Translations under genes and position numbers: made by a program
Notes under the pieces: generated by a model
Database searches by the model: none
What the model was told of the DNA's origin: nothing
What the model saw: only the letters and a program-made list of their open reading frames with translations
From: UBA826 sp045564655
GTDB lineage: Bacteria > Chloroflexota > Dehalococcoidia > Lucifugimonadales > UBA826
NCBI GenBank assembly: GCA_045564655.1
Contig: JBJLGX010000024.1
Location: forward strand, 1-41,093
DNA length: 41,093 nt
Reading direction: 5' to 3'
Shown here: piece by piece, positions 17,403 through 26,625 of the stretch
How the letters are laid out: each line of letters begins with the position of its first letter
Position numbering within the stretch: the stretch's first letter is position 1

Positions 17403-18518
17403 TTATGATAATCCTACACCTATTAAGGTGCCACTAATGTAAGTAATTAAGGCTGCAGCTGATCCAAAAAATAGCATTCTCATAGATCCTTTCAGTAAGT
17501 TGACGCCTGTGTTTAAGGCAGTTATTCCGCCAATGATCATTAGAAAAAATATGCTTAGTAAACTAGTTAGTATTAGAGCTAGAGTGCCAGAAGTTAACAT
17601 AAAAGGAATAATCGGAACAATGGCGCCTAGTGTAAATGATAATATACTTGTAATACTAGCAATAATTGGTGATCCTAAATCATTTGGATTCAGTCCCAAT
17701 TCTTCTCGAGCCATTGTATCTATAGCAGATTCTGGATTATTAATTATTGATTGAGCGGTTTCTGTTGCTAAACCTTCAGGTAATCCTTTTGCCATATATA
17801 TTAATTTAAGTTCTTCCAGTTCTTCTTCGGGCCATAGGGTTAGTTCTTCAGTTTCTTTACGGATCTGGTATTCGTATAAATCAACTTGAGCTTTCACAGA
17901 AACATATTCTCCGGCACCCATAGACAATGAACCAGCCAAAAGACCTGCAAATCCAGCTAATAGAATGAATTCAGGATTACCTGTAGCGGTTGCTCCTCCT
18001 GCGAATCCCATAATCAGACAAAAGTTTGAAATTAACCCATCGTTGATTCCTAGTACAGCAGCCCTAACGTTACCATGTGTTACTGACTTATGAGTAGATT
18101 CATTTTCTTGGTGACTTTTTGAGGAAATGGGGGATGCCATTTGTAAGATTGTTTTAGCGTGATTCCTTTCTTCTTTAGATAAAAATTTAGCTTCTGGGTC
18201 TTTATCGTATATTTTTACTCCGGCACTTTCTATTCTTGATAACCACGGTAAAATTTTATCTGGTCCAAATAGGTTGCATATTAATTTGACATACATTGTT
18301 CGGACAGTATTTTTGTTGTAATTCAGTTTTGAACTATCTATTCCGATAAGGTTTGCCCAATGCGAGGCATGTCGCATTTCTGATTCAGCTAATTTAATAA
18401 ATATTGAAGCTTTTTCTGGCTCTGCATAGCTTTTAGCTACTATGTTATAAATAGATGCGGCTTCTAGTTCATCGCGTAGATAAGTTTTATATTTTTTACG
18501 GTTTTTGCGATTAATCAT
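17403..18518 (-). CDS. Ferritin-like domain plus VIT1/CCC1-family membrane transporter (MbfA-like)
   Basis: A 371-residue fusion. The N-terminal 130 residues form a ferritin-like/rubrerythrin helical domain with two ExxH motifs, EMRH (47-50) and ERNH (117-120), plus Glu17/Glu19 as candidate diiron ligands. The C-terminal half has VIT/CCC1 sequence (AAVLGINDGLISNFCLIMGF, LAGSLSMGAGEYVSVKAQ) and about five membrane helices. Membrane-bound ferritins of this kind (MbfA) export iron and protect from iron or peroxide stress; manganese transport is an alternative. No ribosome binding site precedes the ATG, but a -10-like TAAAAT lies 6 nt upstream. Confidence 0.9.
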   Translation of the reverse strand: MINRKNRKKYKTYLRDELEAASIYNIVAKSYAEPEKASIFIKLAESEMRHASHWANLIGIDSSKLNYNKNTVRTMYVKLICNLFGPDKILPWLSRIESAGVKIYDKDPEAKFLSKEERNHAKTILQMASPISSKSHQENESTHKSVTHGNVRAAVLGINDGLISNFCLIMGFAGGATATGNPEFILLAGFAGLLAGSLSMGAGEYVSVKAQVDLYEYQIRKETEELTLWPEEELEELKLIYMAKGLPEGLATETAQSIINNPESAIDTMAREELGLNPNDLGSPIIASITSILSFTLGAIVPIIPFMLTSGTLALILTSLLSIFFLMIIGGITALNTGVNLLKGSMRMLFFGSAAALITYISGTLIGVGLS

Positions 18519-18524
18519 GTCTAA

Positions 18525-18532
18525 ATTTTATA
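18525..18532 (-). promoter_or_regulatory. -10-like box directly before the MbfA-like gene
   Basis: On the minus strand TATAAAAT ends 6 nt before the ATG (18518), with no Shine-Dalgarno sequence between. The geometry matches the sites before 10228 and 2607. The -35 is poor, so this is a tentative leaderless promoter. Confidence 0.4.
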
Positions 18533-18576
18533 CTATGACGGATAAGCTTTACTAGATTCTATGCGTTTTCTATAAT

Positions 18577-18606
18577 TTGACTGTGGTTTATTAAACTTGG
18601 TATACA
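18577..18606 (+). promoter_or_regulatory. Sigma-70-type promoter for the DUF1932 reductase and alcohol dehydrogenase genes
   Basis: TTGACT (18577-18582), an 18-bp spacer and TATACA (18601-18606). The expected leader is about 37 nt and carries AAGGAAG before the start at 18650. It matches the intergenic position between divergent genes. Confidence 0.6.
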
Positions 18607-18649
18607 TTATCAAATTCGGGTTTTTTCATTTTTAAGGAAGTGCAATTTG

Positions 18650-19528
18650 ATGATTCGCAATATAGCTGTTATTAGTCCTGGAGATATGGGGCACTCTGTT
18701 GGGCGAGTTCTTGCAGAGTACGGGTTCAATATTTTCACCTGTTTAGAAGGACGTAGTGAAAGAACACAAAAATTAGCACACTCTGCACAATTCAAAATAC
18801 TAAATAATTATGAAGAACTTGTCGACCAATCAGATTTAGTTATGTCAATTTTGCCCCCAGACTATGCCTCTGAATTAGTTGATAAAATTGTTAATATTCT
18901 TGAATCAAGTAGCGGAAGACAAATTTATTTTGTTGATTGCAATGCTATTTCGCCATCTAAATCAATATCTTTGGCAGAAAAAATCAATAATGCCGGAGGT
19001 AGATTTATTGATGGAGGAATTATAGGACTTTCTCCTTCAAAAGGAGATGTTCCTAGGTTTTATGTTTCAGGACCTGATGCTTACATTATGAAGGATCTAG
19101 ATGGACAAGGTATATCTGTTCAAGTAATGAGTGATAAGGTGGGCGATGCCTCTGCTATAAAAATGTGTTACGCAGCCCTTACCAAAGGTACAAACACATT
19201 ACAGCTAGCATTGTTGATTGCAGCTCAAAAGATGGGAGTTTTGGGTTACTTAAAAGATGAGTTTGAGTCAAGTCAACAAAACCATTACGTAGCAATGGAA
19301 AAAAATCTTTCATCTTTGCCTGCAAATTCCCACAGGTGGATTGGGGAAATGAAAGAGATTGCTAGAACGTTTCAAGAAGTTGGGGTTACCCCATTATTTC
19401 ATCAAGGGTCAGAAGAAATATATAAGTTATTATTAGAAACATCTTTTGCTGACGAAACACCTGAAACTATTGATTTAGATAGGACTGTTTGGCAAATGAT
19501 TGAATCTTTAAGCGATATGTCAAAGTAA
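18650..19528 (+). CDS. NAD(P)-binding dehydrogenase with DUF1932 C-terminal domain
   Basis: A 292-residue protein related to 6-phosphogluconate and beta-hydroxyacid dehydrogenases. The Rossmann start is IAVISPGDMGHSVGRVL, where the first Gly of GxGxxG is Ser; I recall this SPGDMG form as typical of the DUF1932 subgroup. The C-terminal helical domain has IKMCYAALTKGTNTL, with a candidate catalytic Lys in the first helix. Substrate unknown. The ATG at 18650 is preferred over the in-frame TTG just before it; AAGGAAG is 9 nt upstream. The alcohol dehydrogenase gene follows after 7 bp, suggesting consecutive oxidation steps in one pathway. Confidence 0.83.
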   Translation: MIRNIAVISPGDMGHSVGRVLAEYGFNIFTCLEGRSERTQKLAHSAQFKILNNYEELVDQSDLVMSILPPDYASELVDKIVNILESSSGRQIYFVDCNAISPSKSISLAEKINNAGGRFIDGGIIGLSPSKGDVPRFYVSGPDAYIMKDLDGQGISVQVMSDKVGDASAIKMCYAALTKGTNTLQLALLIAAQKMGVLGYLKDEFESSQQNHYVAMEKNLSSLPANSHRWIGEMKEIARTFQEVGVTPLFHQGSEEIYKLLLETSFADETPETIDLDRTVWQMIESLSDMSK

Positions 19529-19535
19529 TATTATT

Positions 19536-20564
19536 ATGAAAAAATTAGTATTAGATAGTATAGGTTTCCCACCAACATTTAAATCTGTAGAGACTGATAT
19601 CCCACAAATATCAGATGAGGAAGTTCTAGTAAAAGTCACTGCTGTTGGACTCTGCTACCATGACATTCTTATTAGTGAAGGAATATTGCGTCGAGGTGTT
19701 AAAGACGAATTAGTTTTGGGTCATGAATTTTCAGGAGAAGTTATTTGTATTGGAAAATCCATCCAAGATTTAAATATAAATGACAAAGTGATTACTACTT
19801 TGACTTCATCATGTGGCAATTGTACAACTTGCATTCAAGGAAATGATTACCACTGCCCAAATTCTGATGGGTTTGGACATGGGATAGATGGTGGATTATC
19901 TCAATATATTGCATTAAGACGTGAGAACATCATTAAATTGCCAGAGTCGATTGATCCGATTGCTGCTTCATTGATAGCTTGTCCTATTGGAGTTTCTTTT
20001 AAAGCTCTAATGGATGTTGCTAATATTCAACAAGATCATACTGTAGTTATATTTGGTGCAGGAGGTGGTTTAGGTATTCATGCTGTTCAAATTGCTAGAG
20101 CGGTAGGTGCTGATGTAATAGCATTCACTTCATCACCAAATAAGTTAGAGAAATTAAATGTATTTACTGATAAAGCCTTTTTAATTGAAGAAGATTTAGA
20201 TCCTGCGGAAATAGTTTTTTCTTTAACTAGTAATAAAGGTGCAGATTTAGTTTTTAATCCAGTAGGAGGTGCATTATTTAAAGCTTCTATTAGATGTCTT
20301 TCTATAGGAGGCAAAATGCTTCTTTTGGGTCAAGTAGATTCTTCACTCGTATCTATCAATATAGCAGAAATATTATTTAGGGAAATATCAATCATAGGTT
20401 CAGTAGGAGCTGACAGAAATCACATTAGTAAAGTTATGAATATGATTTCTGAAGGTGTAATTCACCCAGTCATAGGTGAGACCATGTCATTTCAGAATAT
20501 ATCACAAGCCTACAAGACACTCAGTTTAAATTCTGTGCCTGGTAGAATAGTACTTACTTTATAG
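19536..20564 (+). CDS. Zinc-dependent alcohol dehydrogenase (MDR family)
   Basis: A 342-residue medium-chain dehydrogenase. Catalytic zinc ligands are supplied by the Cys in GLCYHD and by GHEFSGEV. The structural zinc loop CGNCTTCIQGNDYHC has four Cys. The nucleotide-binding motif is GAGGGLGIHAVQIA. It oxidises an alcohol or reduces an aldehyde or ketone; the substrate cannot be told. It is co-transcribed with the DUF1932 reductase and converges on secF with an 8-bp gap. Confidence 0.92.
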   Translation: MKKLVLDSIGFPPTFKSVETDIPQISDEEVLVKVTAVGLCYHDILISEGILRRGVKDELVLGHEFSGEVICIGKSIQDLNINDKVITTLTSSCGNCTTCIQGNDYHCPNSDGFGHGIDGGLSQYIALRRENIIKLPESIDPIAASLIACPIGVSFKALMDVANIQQDHTVVIFGAGGGLGIHAVQIARAVGADVIAFTSSPNKLEKLNVFTDKAFLIEEDLDPAEIVFSLTSNKGADLVFNPVGGALFKASIRCLSIGGKMLLLGQVDSSLVSINIAEILFREISIIGSVGADRNHISKVMNMISEGVIHPVIGETMSFQNISQAYKTLSLNSVPGRIVLTL

Positions 20565-20572
20565 AAGTTAAA

Positions 20573-21490
20573 TTAATTCTTTCTAAAGGGGATAGGTAAG
20601 TTCTTTTGTTCCCAGGTGACCAATACTTGGCTTGCGATAGCAATAGAACTGTAGGTACCTGCTACTACACCAATTAATAATACTATTAAGAATTCTCTTA
20701 TTGTGGTTCCGCCAAATAGCAATAAAGCCAATAATGTTACGAGAAGAGTAAAGCTTGTATTTACAGATCTTCCGATTGTTTCAGATATACTCAAATTTAC
20801 TACTTCAGTGAAGGGTCTGTTGGAATATGAGAGTACATTTTCTCTGATTTTATCGAATACCACTATTGTGTCATTAACACTGTATCCGATAACTGTTAGA
20901 AGTGCTATTAAGAACATAGTGTTAACTTCCATATCCATGGTTTCACCCAAAATAGCAAATATACCTATTACAATAATTGCGTCATGTAGTAATGCTATTA
21001 TTGCTGCAAATCCATACCTAAATGGGCTAGGTACGTTTCTAAAAGCCCACCATATATAGAAGAATATACCTATCGCTGCTGCGAGAACTGCCCAAAAAGC
21101 ATTTAAGACTGTTTCTTGTGCAACTACGGGAGATACTAAATCAAATCCTTGTAAAATACTTTCTTGGTTTTCGCTAGAACTTAATCGCGTTGTTAAACTC
21201 TCAACTAGGGTATCCTTTTCTAATTCATTTAATTCTTTTGTTCGTACAAAAAAGGAATTATCTCCCATATTTTGAACCGTTGACTCGGAATATCCTGTAA
21301 TAGTTAGTTGATCTCGTAATTCCTCTTGAGTTATTTTAGGGTTTTCAGGAAACACTAGAGTCATGCTAGAACCTCCAGTAAAATCAATACCTGGTTTTAA
21401 TCCTGGAGCTATTATTAAGAAAACGATACCAGGTGAAATGACTAGTAAGGATATTATGAAAAACCAAAATCTGTTATTTACAAAATTCAT
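20573..21490 (-). CDS. secF: Protein translocase subunit SecF
   Basis: A 305-residue membrane protein with an N-terminal helix, the periplasmic start PGLKPGIDFTGGSSM, and the conserved C-terminal bundle (AIIALLHDAIIVIGIF, YSVNDTIVVFDKIRENV). It pairs with SecD to complete protein export using the proton or sodium gradient. AAGGA precedes the ATG. It begins 11 bp after secD in the same transcript, the usual order. Confidence 0.96.
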   Translation of the reverse strand: MNFVNNRFWFFIISLLVISPGIVFLIIAPGLKPGIDFTGGSSMTLVFPENPKITQEELRDQLTITGYSESTVQNMGDNSFFVRTKELNELEKDTLVESLTTRLSSSENQESILQGFDLVSPVVAQETVLNAFWAVLAAAIGIFFYIWWAFRNVPSPFRYGFAAIIALLHDAIIVIGIFAILGETMDMEVNTMFLIALLTVIGYSVNDTIVVFDKIRENVLSYSNRPFTEVVNLSISETIGRSVNTSFTLLVTLLALLLFGGTTIREFLIVLLIGVVAGTYSSIAIASQVLVTWEQKNLPIPFRKN

Positions 21491-21501
21491 ATCAGTATTC
21501 C

Positions 21502-23325
21502 TTACTTTCTTAAGTTTTGGTCTTTTATTGTTTTGTCACCTAGATATGGTACAAAAAGGTGAATGTTTTTAGATAAAGGAGTTAAAGCTAAAACTCTAAG
21601 TAATGTTCTACTGATCACTATGGCAGAGAACATGCTAATTAGTACTCCTATTGCTAATGTTAATGCAAATCCTTGAACTATAGACGCTCCCAATTGATCG
21701 GCAAACCAATATAAAATGGCACACGTTATAAGTGTTGAAACATTGCCGTCTCGTATAGCGGGCCACGCTCTATTAAACCCTATATTAATTGCAGATAATG
21801 TTGTTCTTCCTATTCTTAATTCGTCTTTCATGCGCTCAAATATTAATATGTTGGCGTCGACTGCCATACCTATCGATAATATTGCAGCAGCAATTCCGGA
21901 TAAGGTTAAAGTGATAGGAATCATCTTAAATAGTGTTAAAACCATAAAGGCATATATGATCAATGATATCGCAGCAATTAAACCAGGAACACGATAATAT
22001 ATGGTCATAAATAATAAAACTAAAGATAGTCCGATTATTCCAGCAATAACACTTTTCCTCAGTGAGTCTGCTCCTAATATTGCATCAACATCTCTTTCTT
22101 GTATTAGTGTAATCGGAACAGGGAGCCTACCAGACTCTAATAATAAAGATAAGTCTTTTACTCTTTCTAAAGTAAAATCGGACCCTTGAATTATTGCTGT
22201 TCCCATTGTTATAGGTGATTGGACTACTGGAGAAATGAGTTCTTCTCCGTCGAGTATTATCGCTATTTGATCTCGTTGACCTGTAGATTGTTCTTGAGCA
22301 TAAATCTCAGTTGTCAATTCCCCAAATAACTTGGTTCCCTTATCGTCAAATTCGATATTTACAATAGGAGCCCCTGAACCTTGATGTTGGCTTGGGTAAG
22401 CACTATCTAGATCATCACCTGATAATCCTATGTCTTCATCTACATACCCTTTCTGTATTTCAAAAGATATTTCAGGAGAACTTCCTAGTTTTTGACTAGC
22501 TTCTTCACTTGTTAAAATAGTGTCTGTGATATCTTCTGATGCTGCAGGCAAAAGTATCATGAATTTATTAGATTCTTCGATCTGTTGTATTCGACCACCT
22601 AAGGTTGTAAATCTTAATACCTCATCACCTTCTATATTGACATTTAGTACATCAGGAGGCCTTAAATCACCTGTCTCTGAAGATATTATGGCATCGGTTA
22701 AGGATTGTTCTAAATCTAGACTTAATTTTTCAAAAATATCACTTGCTGAATCGGATAATTCAACAACGATTCCGGGGAAAGTAATTGTTTGTTCAGCGCT
22801 TTCAGTGATATCTTCAGGGGTCAATAAACTAACTAACTTTCCATCGGCTCTCCAATCGTCCGCTTTTATAGATGTAATATCTTTATTAGTTATTTCTGTT
22901 ATTTCTTCAGGTTCAACTCTTGTTATACGGTGTTTAAATTCTAGTCTTGCTGTTTCTCCTATTAGACTTTTAGCTCTACCAGGATCTCGGACACCAGGTA
23001 ATTGGATGAGTAATCTGTCCTTTCCTAGTATTTGTATTATAGGTTCACCTAAGCCTGATGAATTTATGCGCCTTTCAATTGTTTTTACTAATGATTCCAT
23101 TTGTTCATCGGATACAGCAATTTGTTCTCCGGTTTCGGAGTCTGACAAAGATGCTTGGTAAACTAAGTGGCTTCCACCTTGCAAATCAAGCCCTAAGCTT
23201 AAACCAAGTATGGTATCCCCACCTCTTTCAAATCCATTCATATCTATTTTTTGGATTCCAAGAATTACAATAGATACAATTACTATTATTGATATTAAAA
23301 TTAATGCTCGAAAGTTTCTTCGCAA
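21502..23325 (-). CDS. secD: Protein translocase subunit SecD
   Basis: An RND-like export subunit with an N-terminal membrane helix, LSLGLDLQGGSHLVYQ, a large periplasmic P1 region and a C-terminal six-helix core containing GMAVDANILIFERMKDEL. The start chosen is TTG at 23325, because GGGAG stands 6 nt before it. The longer version, from TTG at 23346, would overlap the cca stop by 8 bp and has no ribosome binding site. Product is 607 residues (614 with the longer start). It lies upstream of secF. Confidence 0.94.
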   Translation of the reverse strand: MRRNFRALILISIIVIVSIVILGIQKIDMNGFERGGDTILGLSLGLDLQGGSHLVYQASLSDSETGEQIAVSDEQMESLVKTIERRINSSGLGEPIIQILGKDRLLIQLPGVRDPGRAKSLIGETARLEFKHRITRVEPEEITEITNKDITSIKADDWRADGKLVSLLTPEDITESAEQTITFPGIVVELSDSASDIFEKLSLDLEQSLTDAIISSETGDLRPPDVLNVNIEGDEVLRFTTLGGRIQQIEESNKFMILLPAASEDITDTILTSEEASQKLGSSPEISFEIQKGYVDEDIGLSGDDLDSAYPSQHQGSGAPIVNIEFDDKGTKLFGELTTEIYAQEQSTGQRDQIAIILDGEELISPVVQSPITMGTAIIQGSDFTLERVKDLSLLLESGRLPVPITLIQERDVDAILGADSLRKSVIAGIIGLSLVLLFMTIYYRVPGLIAAISLIIYAFMVLTLFKMIPITLTLSGIAAAILSIGMAVDANILIFERMKDELRIGRTTLSAINIGFNRAWPAIRDGNVSTLITCAILYWFADQLGASIVQGFALTLAIGVLISMFSAIVISRTLLRVLALTPLSKNIHLFVPYLGDKTIKDQNLRK

Positions 23326-23338
23326 CCTATTCTCCCAA

Positions 23339-24841
23339 TTAAACAAACTTTTCTATATATTTGAGTGCATCTTCTTTACTTTTTATTATTCCGTCTTCTT
23401 GTGCATCTCGAACCATTGCTAATATATTCCCGATTAAAGGACCAGGATTTAAATTTAACTTATCCATTATATCTTGTCCTGATATTAGATTAGGTATTTT
23501 ATCAGGTGTAGTGCCATTTAACCCGTCTTTTAATAGGTTATTTATGATTAAACAATTAGTTTCCCATTCTGATTTTTTTAATAATGGTCCTGTTGCAGCC
23601 ATATAATCGGCCATATGTAAGTATAAAGTGTCTATGGATACTGTGCCTAGGTCTCTAAAATATTTGTTAATAGCCTTATTTGAAGGCATTTGCGATTTTG
23701 GTGATATTTGTCCAGGCCTTAAATGGTATTGAACTTGAGTCGAGACAATTTCAGTTAGAGAATTGCTACATTTCAGATTTCGTAAAATAGATTCAGAGAT
23801 GTCGGCACCTTTTTCAGCATGTCCTAAAAATCTAATTCTATCATTTGCATCTATCGTTTTTGTTAAAGGTTTTGCAATATCGTGCAATAAACAAGCTAGC
23901 TTAGATGTAACTATTCTTGTGTGTCCGTCACCAGCAATACTGTTAAAGTGGGAGTGCATACTTTGATATACAGGCACCATAGATAATATTTCATTGTCAA
24001 TGGCAGTATCCATGGATTGAGAATATAAACAATAATCAAAAATCTTTTCTATACTATTTACGGACTCTATGAGATGTCCAAACACATCCCAGTAATGCTC
24101 TTTTGGTTGGATTACATCTTTGGTTAATTCAATTTCGGGAATTATCTCTGACAATAAACTCAATGAATCCATAGTTTTTAACCACTTACTACTATTTTTT
24201 TGTTTTAGTATATTGAGAAATTCTGCTCTAATCCGCTCTTTAGCTGTGGTTTTTATTAAATTTGCTTGATTTGAAATTGACTGATTTAAATCAGAAGTTA
24301 TTTCTAGATCTAATTGAGATGATATTCTAATTGCTCGTATTAATCGGACAGGGTCTTCAGATAACGAATATTGAGAAGTTGCCCTCAATAAATTTGCTTC
24401 AAGGTCTGCTATGCCATTGTGAGGGTCTATAATATTTTTTACCTCAACAGTAGATTGTGAAGCTTTTATAAGATCAGAAATATTGATTGCCATAGAATTT
24501 ATTGTGAAATCCCTAGCTTTCAAATCATCTTCAATTTCTTCTGGTGATTTAGCAATATCGATTTGGATTGGAGAGTAATGAGACCCTGTGATAATGCGGT
24601 ATATTTCTCTTTTTTTATCTAGAGTTATGCATTTGCCTGAAGTTTTTTTTGCCAATAATATTCCAATATCTTTAGCATTATTATTAACAGTTATGTCTAT
24701 ATCTGAGGTTTTGATTCCAAGAAGATTATCGCGTATAAATCCCCCAACAATATGACTCTTTATTCCCGAAGTATAAATAATTCTACATATATTGATAATG
24801 TCGTCTGTGAGTTGGATATTGGTTAATTTTTTTAGCGACAA
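23339..24841 (-). CDS. cca: CCA tRNA nucleotidyltransferase/poly(A) polymerase family with HD domain
   Basis: A 500-residue class II nucleotidyltransferase. The head has VGGFIRDNLLG and the catalytic pair Asp48/Asp50 (TSDIDIT). The neck has the RDFTINSMA motif and EDPVRLIRAIRIS. A C-terminal HD phosphohydrolase domain follows, with LACLLHDIAKPLT. Such enzymes add or repair the 3' CCA of tRNA; CCA versus A-adding or poly(A) specificity is not certain from sequence. The start is TTG with a poor GAAG site. It lies between def and secD in a minus-strand run. Confidence 0.9.
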   Translation of the reverse strand: MSLKKLTNIQLTDDIINICRIIYTSGIKSHIVGGFIRDNLLGIKTSDIDITVNNNAKDIGILLAKKTSGKCITLDKKREIYRIITGSHYSPIQIDIAKSPEEIEDDLKARDFTINSMAINISDLIKASQSTVEVKNIIDPHNGIADLEANLLRATSQYSLSEDPVRLIRAIRISSQLDLEITSDLNQSISNQANLIKTTAKERIRAEFLNILKQKNSSKWLKTMDSLSLLSEIIPEIELTKDVIQPKEHYWDVFGHLIESVNSIEKIFDYCLYSQSMDTAIDNEILSMVPVYQSMHSHFNSIAGDGHTRIVTSKLACLLHDIAKPLTKTIDANDRIRFLGHAEKGADISESILRNLKCSNSLTEIVSTQVQYHLRPGQISPKSQMPSNKAINKYFRDLGTVSIDTLYLHMADYMAATGPLLKKSEWETNCLIINNLLKDGLNGTTPDKIPNLISGQDIMDKLNLNPGPLIGNILAMVRDAQEDGIIKSKEDALKYIEKFV

Positions 24842-24856
24842 ATTTAATTAGACTTC

Positions 24857-25411
24857 TTATTTTACTTCTATTGTTGATGGAGAATTGAGGTAGTCATCGT
24901 TGTCACCAAATGAATCTTTTATGGGGATAGAATCATCGGGTTCTTCTATTCTGTAAAGTTTGCTATGGGCGACAAGGTGGTCAGTATATAAAATACCATT
25001 TAAATGGTCTACTTCGTGTTCAATTGCTTGAGACAAAAGGTTTTCTGCTTTGAATTTAACAATATTGTCAGTTGAATCCTTGCTTTGGAATTTAATAGAT
25101 ATTGATCTTGTAACTATTCCTCGGTAATTAGGTAGACTAAGGCACCCTTCTTCTACTTCACGATTTCCTTCAGTCTTTATGATTTCAGGATTGAAATATA
25201 TGCGTGCATTTTCTTCTTCGGGCATGTGTAAGACAATGATTCGCCATAGCTCTCCAACCTGGTTTGCGGCAAGTCCTATACCGCCGGCATTATCCATTGT
25301 ATCAACCATGTTGTATGCTATTTGCAGCATTTTTTTGTCGATCGATCTAACACGTTTAGCTTTTTTTCTAAGTATTGGGTTTGGGATTTCTAGTATAGGT
25401 AAAATAGGCAT
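24857..25411 (-). CDS. def: Peptide deformylase
   Basis: A 184-residue deformylase that removes the formyl group from nascent N-termini. All three motifs are present: GGIGLAANQ (43-51), EEGCLSLP with metal ligand Cys90, and EHEVDHLNG with His132 and His136 as ligands and Glu133 as catalytic residue. A short acidic C-terminal extension follows. No ribosome binding site precedes the ATG. An extended -10 (TGCTAAAAT) lies 40 bp upstream, so def may start its own transcript into cca, secD and secF. Confidence 0.96.
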   Translation of the reverse strand: MPILPILEIPNPILRKKAKRVRSIDKKMLQIAYNMVDTMDNAGGIGLAANQVGELWRIIVLHMPEEENARIYFNPEIIKTEGNREVEEGCLSLPNYRGIVTRSISIKFQSKDSTDNIVKFKAENLLSQAIEHEVDHLNGILYTDHLVAHSKLYRIEEPDDSIPIKDSFGDNDDYLNSPSTIEVK

Positions 25412-25451
25412 TATCGATATCTTGTGTAAAGTCTAATTTAGATTTACTTGG

Positions 25452-25460
25452 ATTTTAGCA
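25452..25460 (-). promoter_or_regulatory. Extended -10 promoter upstream of def
   Basis: On the minus strand the site reads TGCTAAAAT, without a good -35. The leader would be about 34 nt. It could start the def-cca-secD-secF transcript. Confidence 0.4.
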
Positions 25461-25493
25461 TAATCAATCTTCTCTAATGAGAAAACTGATTAT

Positions 25494-26132
25494 TTAAGAC
25501 ACTATTTTGATTGAAGAATGCCATTTATAAATTTTATTTATATTCAACAAAAGAGCTGTTAGGTCCTCTACATATCTAGAGTTTTCGAGGGTTCCACCGT
25601 CAATGGCTCTAATAGAATAGATTTTTTCAGCTAAATCCATCACAGTTTTTTTAGAATTGTCTTCGTTTCCACAAACTATCACATCGCAGTCTATTTTTTT
25701 GTCTTTTTTTAATAAATCTTGAGCACTTATGTTATTAAATGCGCTTATAACTGAAGAATCGGGTAATAGTTTTTGGCACTCAAGAGCTGCCGATCCGTCT
25801 TCAACACGTATGGAGGATATACTTCCTTTGTTAAATGATAATGGAGCAATAACATTAACAATAATTTTCCCGTTAAGATGTGATTTAAGTTCTTGTACGG
25901 TTGTTCTTTGAGCATCATAAGGTGTCGCAATGACTATGATGTCTGATTTGGCACTTGCCTCTTCATTGCTGCCTCCAATAACGAATCCAGGAGAATGCTT
26001 TTCGATTTCCTCTGCTATTTCGATGCCACGACTTTTATTGCGGGAGCCTATGAAAACTTTTTCTCCAGCTAAAGCAAACCTTAATGCTAATCCTCTCCCT
26101 TCAGGTCCTGTGCCTCCAATGAATCCGATCAT
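25494..26132 (-). CDS. npdG: NADPH-dependent F420 reductase (F420H2:NADP oxidoreductase)
   Basis: A 212-residue NpdG/Fno-type protein. The N-terminal nucleotide motif IGFIGGTGPEGRGLALRFAL followed by KVFIGSRN is characteristic. It transfers hydride between NADPH and coenzyme F420, and its presence implies F420 use in this organism. GAGGAAATACTT precedes the ATG. It is downstream of etfB, etfA and an unknown gene on the same strand, which suggests a redox transcription unit. Confidence 0.88.
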   Translation of the reverse strand: MIGFIGGTGPEGRGLALRFALAGEKVFIGSRNKSRGIEIAEEIEKHSPGFVIGGSNEEASAKSDIIVIATPYDAQRTTVQELKSHLNGKIIVNVIAPLSFNKGSISSIRVEDGSAALECQKLLPDSSVISAFNNISAQDLLKKDKKIDCDVIVCGNEDNSKKTVMDLAEKIYSIRAIDGGTLENSRYVEDLTALLLNINKIYKWHSSIKIVS

Positions 26133-26163
26133 AAGTATTTCCTCTTTTATTTATATCAAGTGA

Positions 26164-26604
26164 TTAATTAAATTTTCCCCATACAGTTTCAAAACTAGTC
26201 CCTCTTATTACTTCAATTAAGGAACGCTTTTCTAAAATTAAGAGTTGTTTGAATATTTCATCAATTAATTGATGTTCTTCTTCAATTAAATTTTCATTTA
26301 AGGTCTCGTATATTACATTCCATACACCACTTTCCTTAAGGGAAATTATGTATCTGGTCCAAGGTATTAAAAGTATATTTTCTATATCAGGTAGGTTAGG
26401 CCTTAGTTTTTGTAAACTTCGTACTCGCTCTCTTGGAGTTCTAACCATATCGGTTAATAGTATTGTAGAGTTTTCATTACCCGTGGTTCGCTTGTCTATT
26501 AGAATTGTTTTTTTTAAGTAAGGAAAAAAAATTGAAATAACTTCAGAATTTTTTAGGCTTACTAATATTTCTTCAGGGTTATCAAAAAAAGTATCACCAG
26601 TCAA
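26164..26604 (-). CDS. Protein of unknown function between etfA and npdG
   Basis: A 146-residue protein that I do not recognise. It has no Cys, no membrane segment and no signal peptide. The middle contains TPRERVRSLQKLRPNLPD, a basic stretch that could bind nucleotide or nucleic acid. The C-terminal half looks helical and Glu-rich. The start is TTG at 26604 with GGAG 11 nt upstream. The gap to etfA is 21 bp and to npdG 31 bp, so it belongs to the etf/npdG run. A link to electron transfer is only positional. Confidence 0.7.
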   Translation of the reverse strand: MTGDTFFDNPEEILVSLKNSEVISIFFPYLKKTILIDKRTTGNENSTILLTDMVRTPRERVRSLQKLRPNLPDIENILLIPWTRYIISLKESGVWNVIYETLNENLIEEEHQLIDEIFKQLLILEKRSLIEVIRGTSFETVWGKFN

Positions 26605-26625
26605 TTTAGAATTATCTCCATTGGA

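Noticed and set aside
22520..23161. 213-codon plus-strand open frame opposite secD
   Set aside because: It lies entirely within secD, which has clear family motifs. The translation is Ser/Ile-rich with no domain and no ribosome binding site, so it is an antisense shadow.
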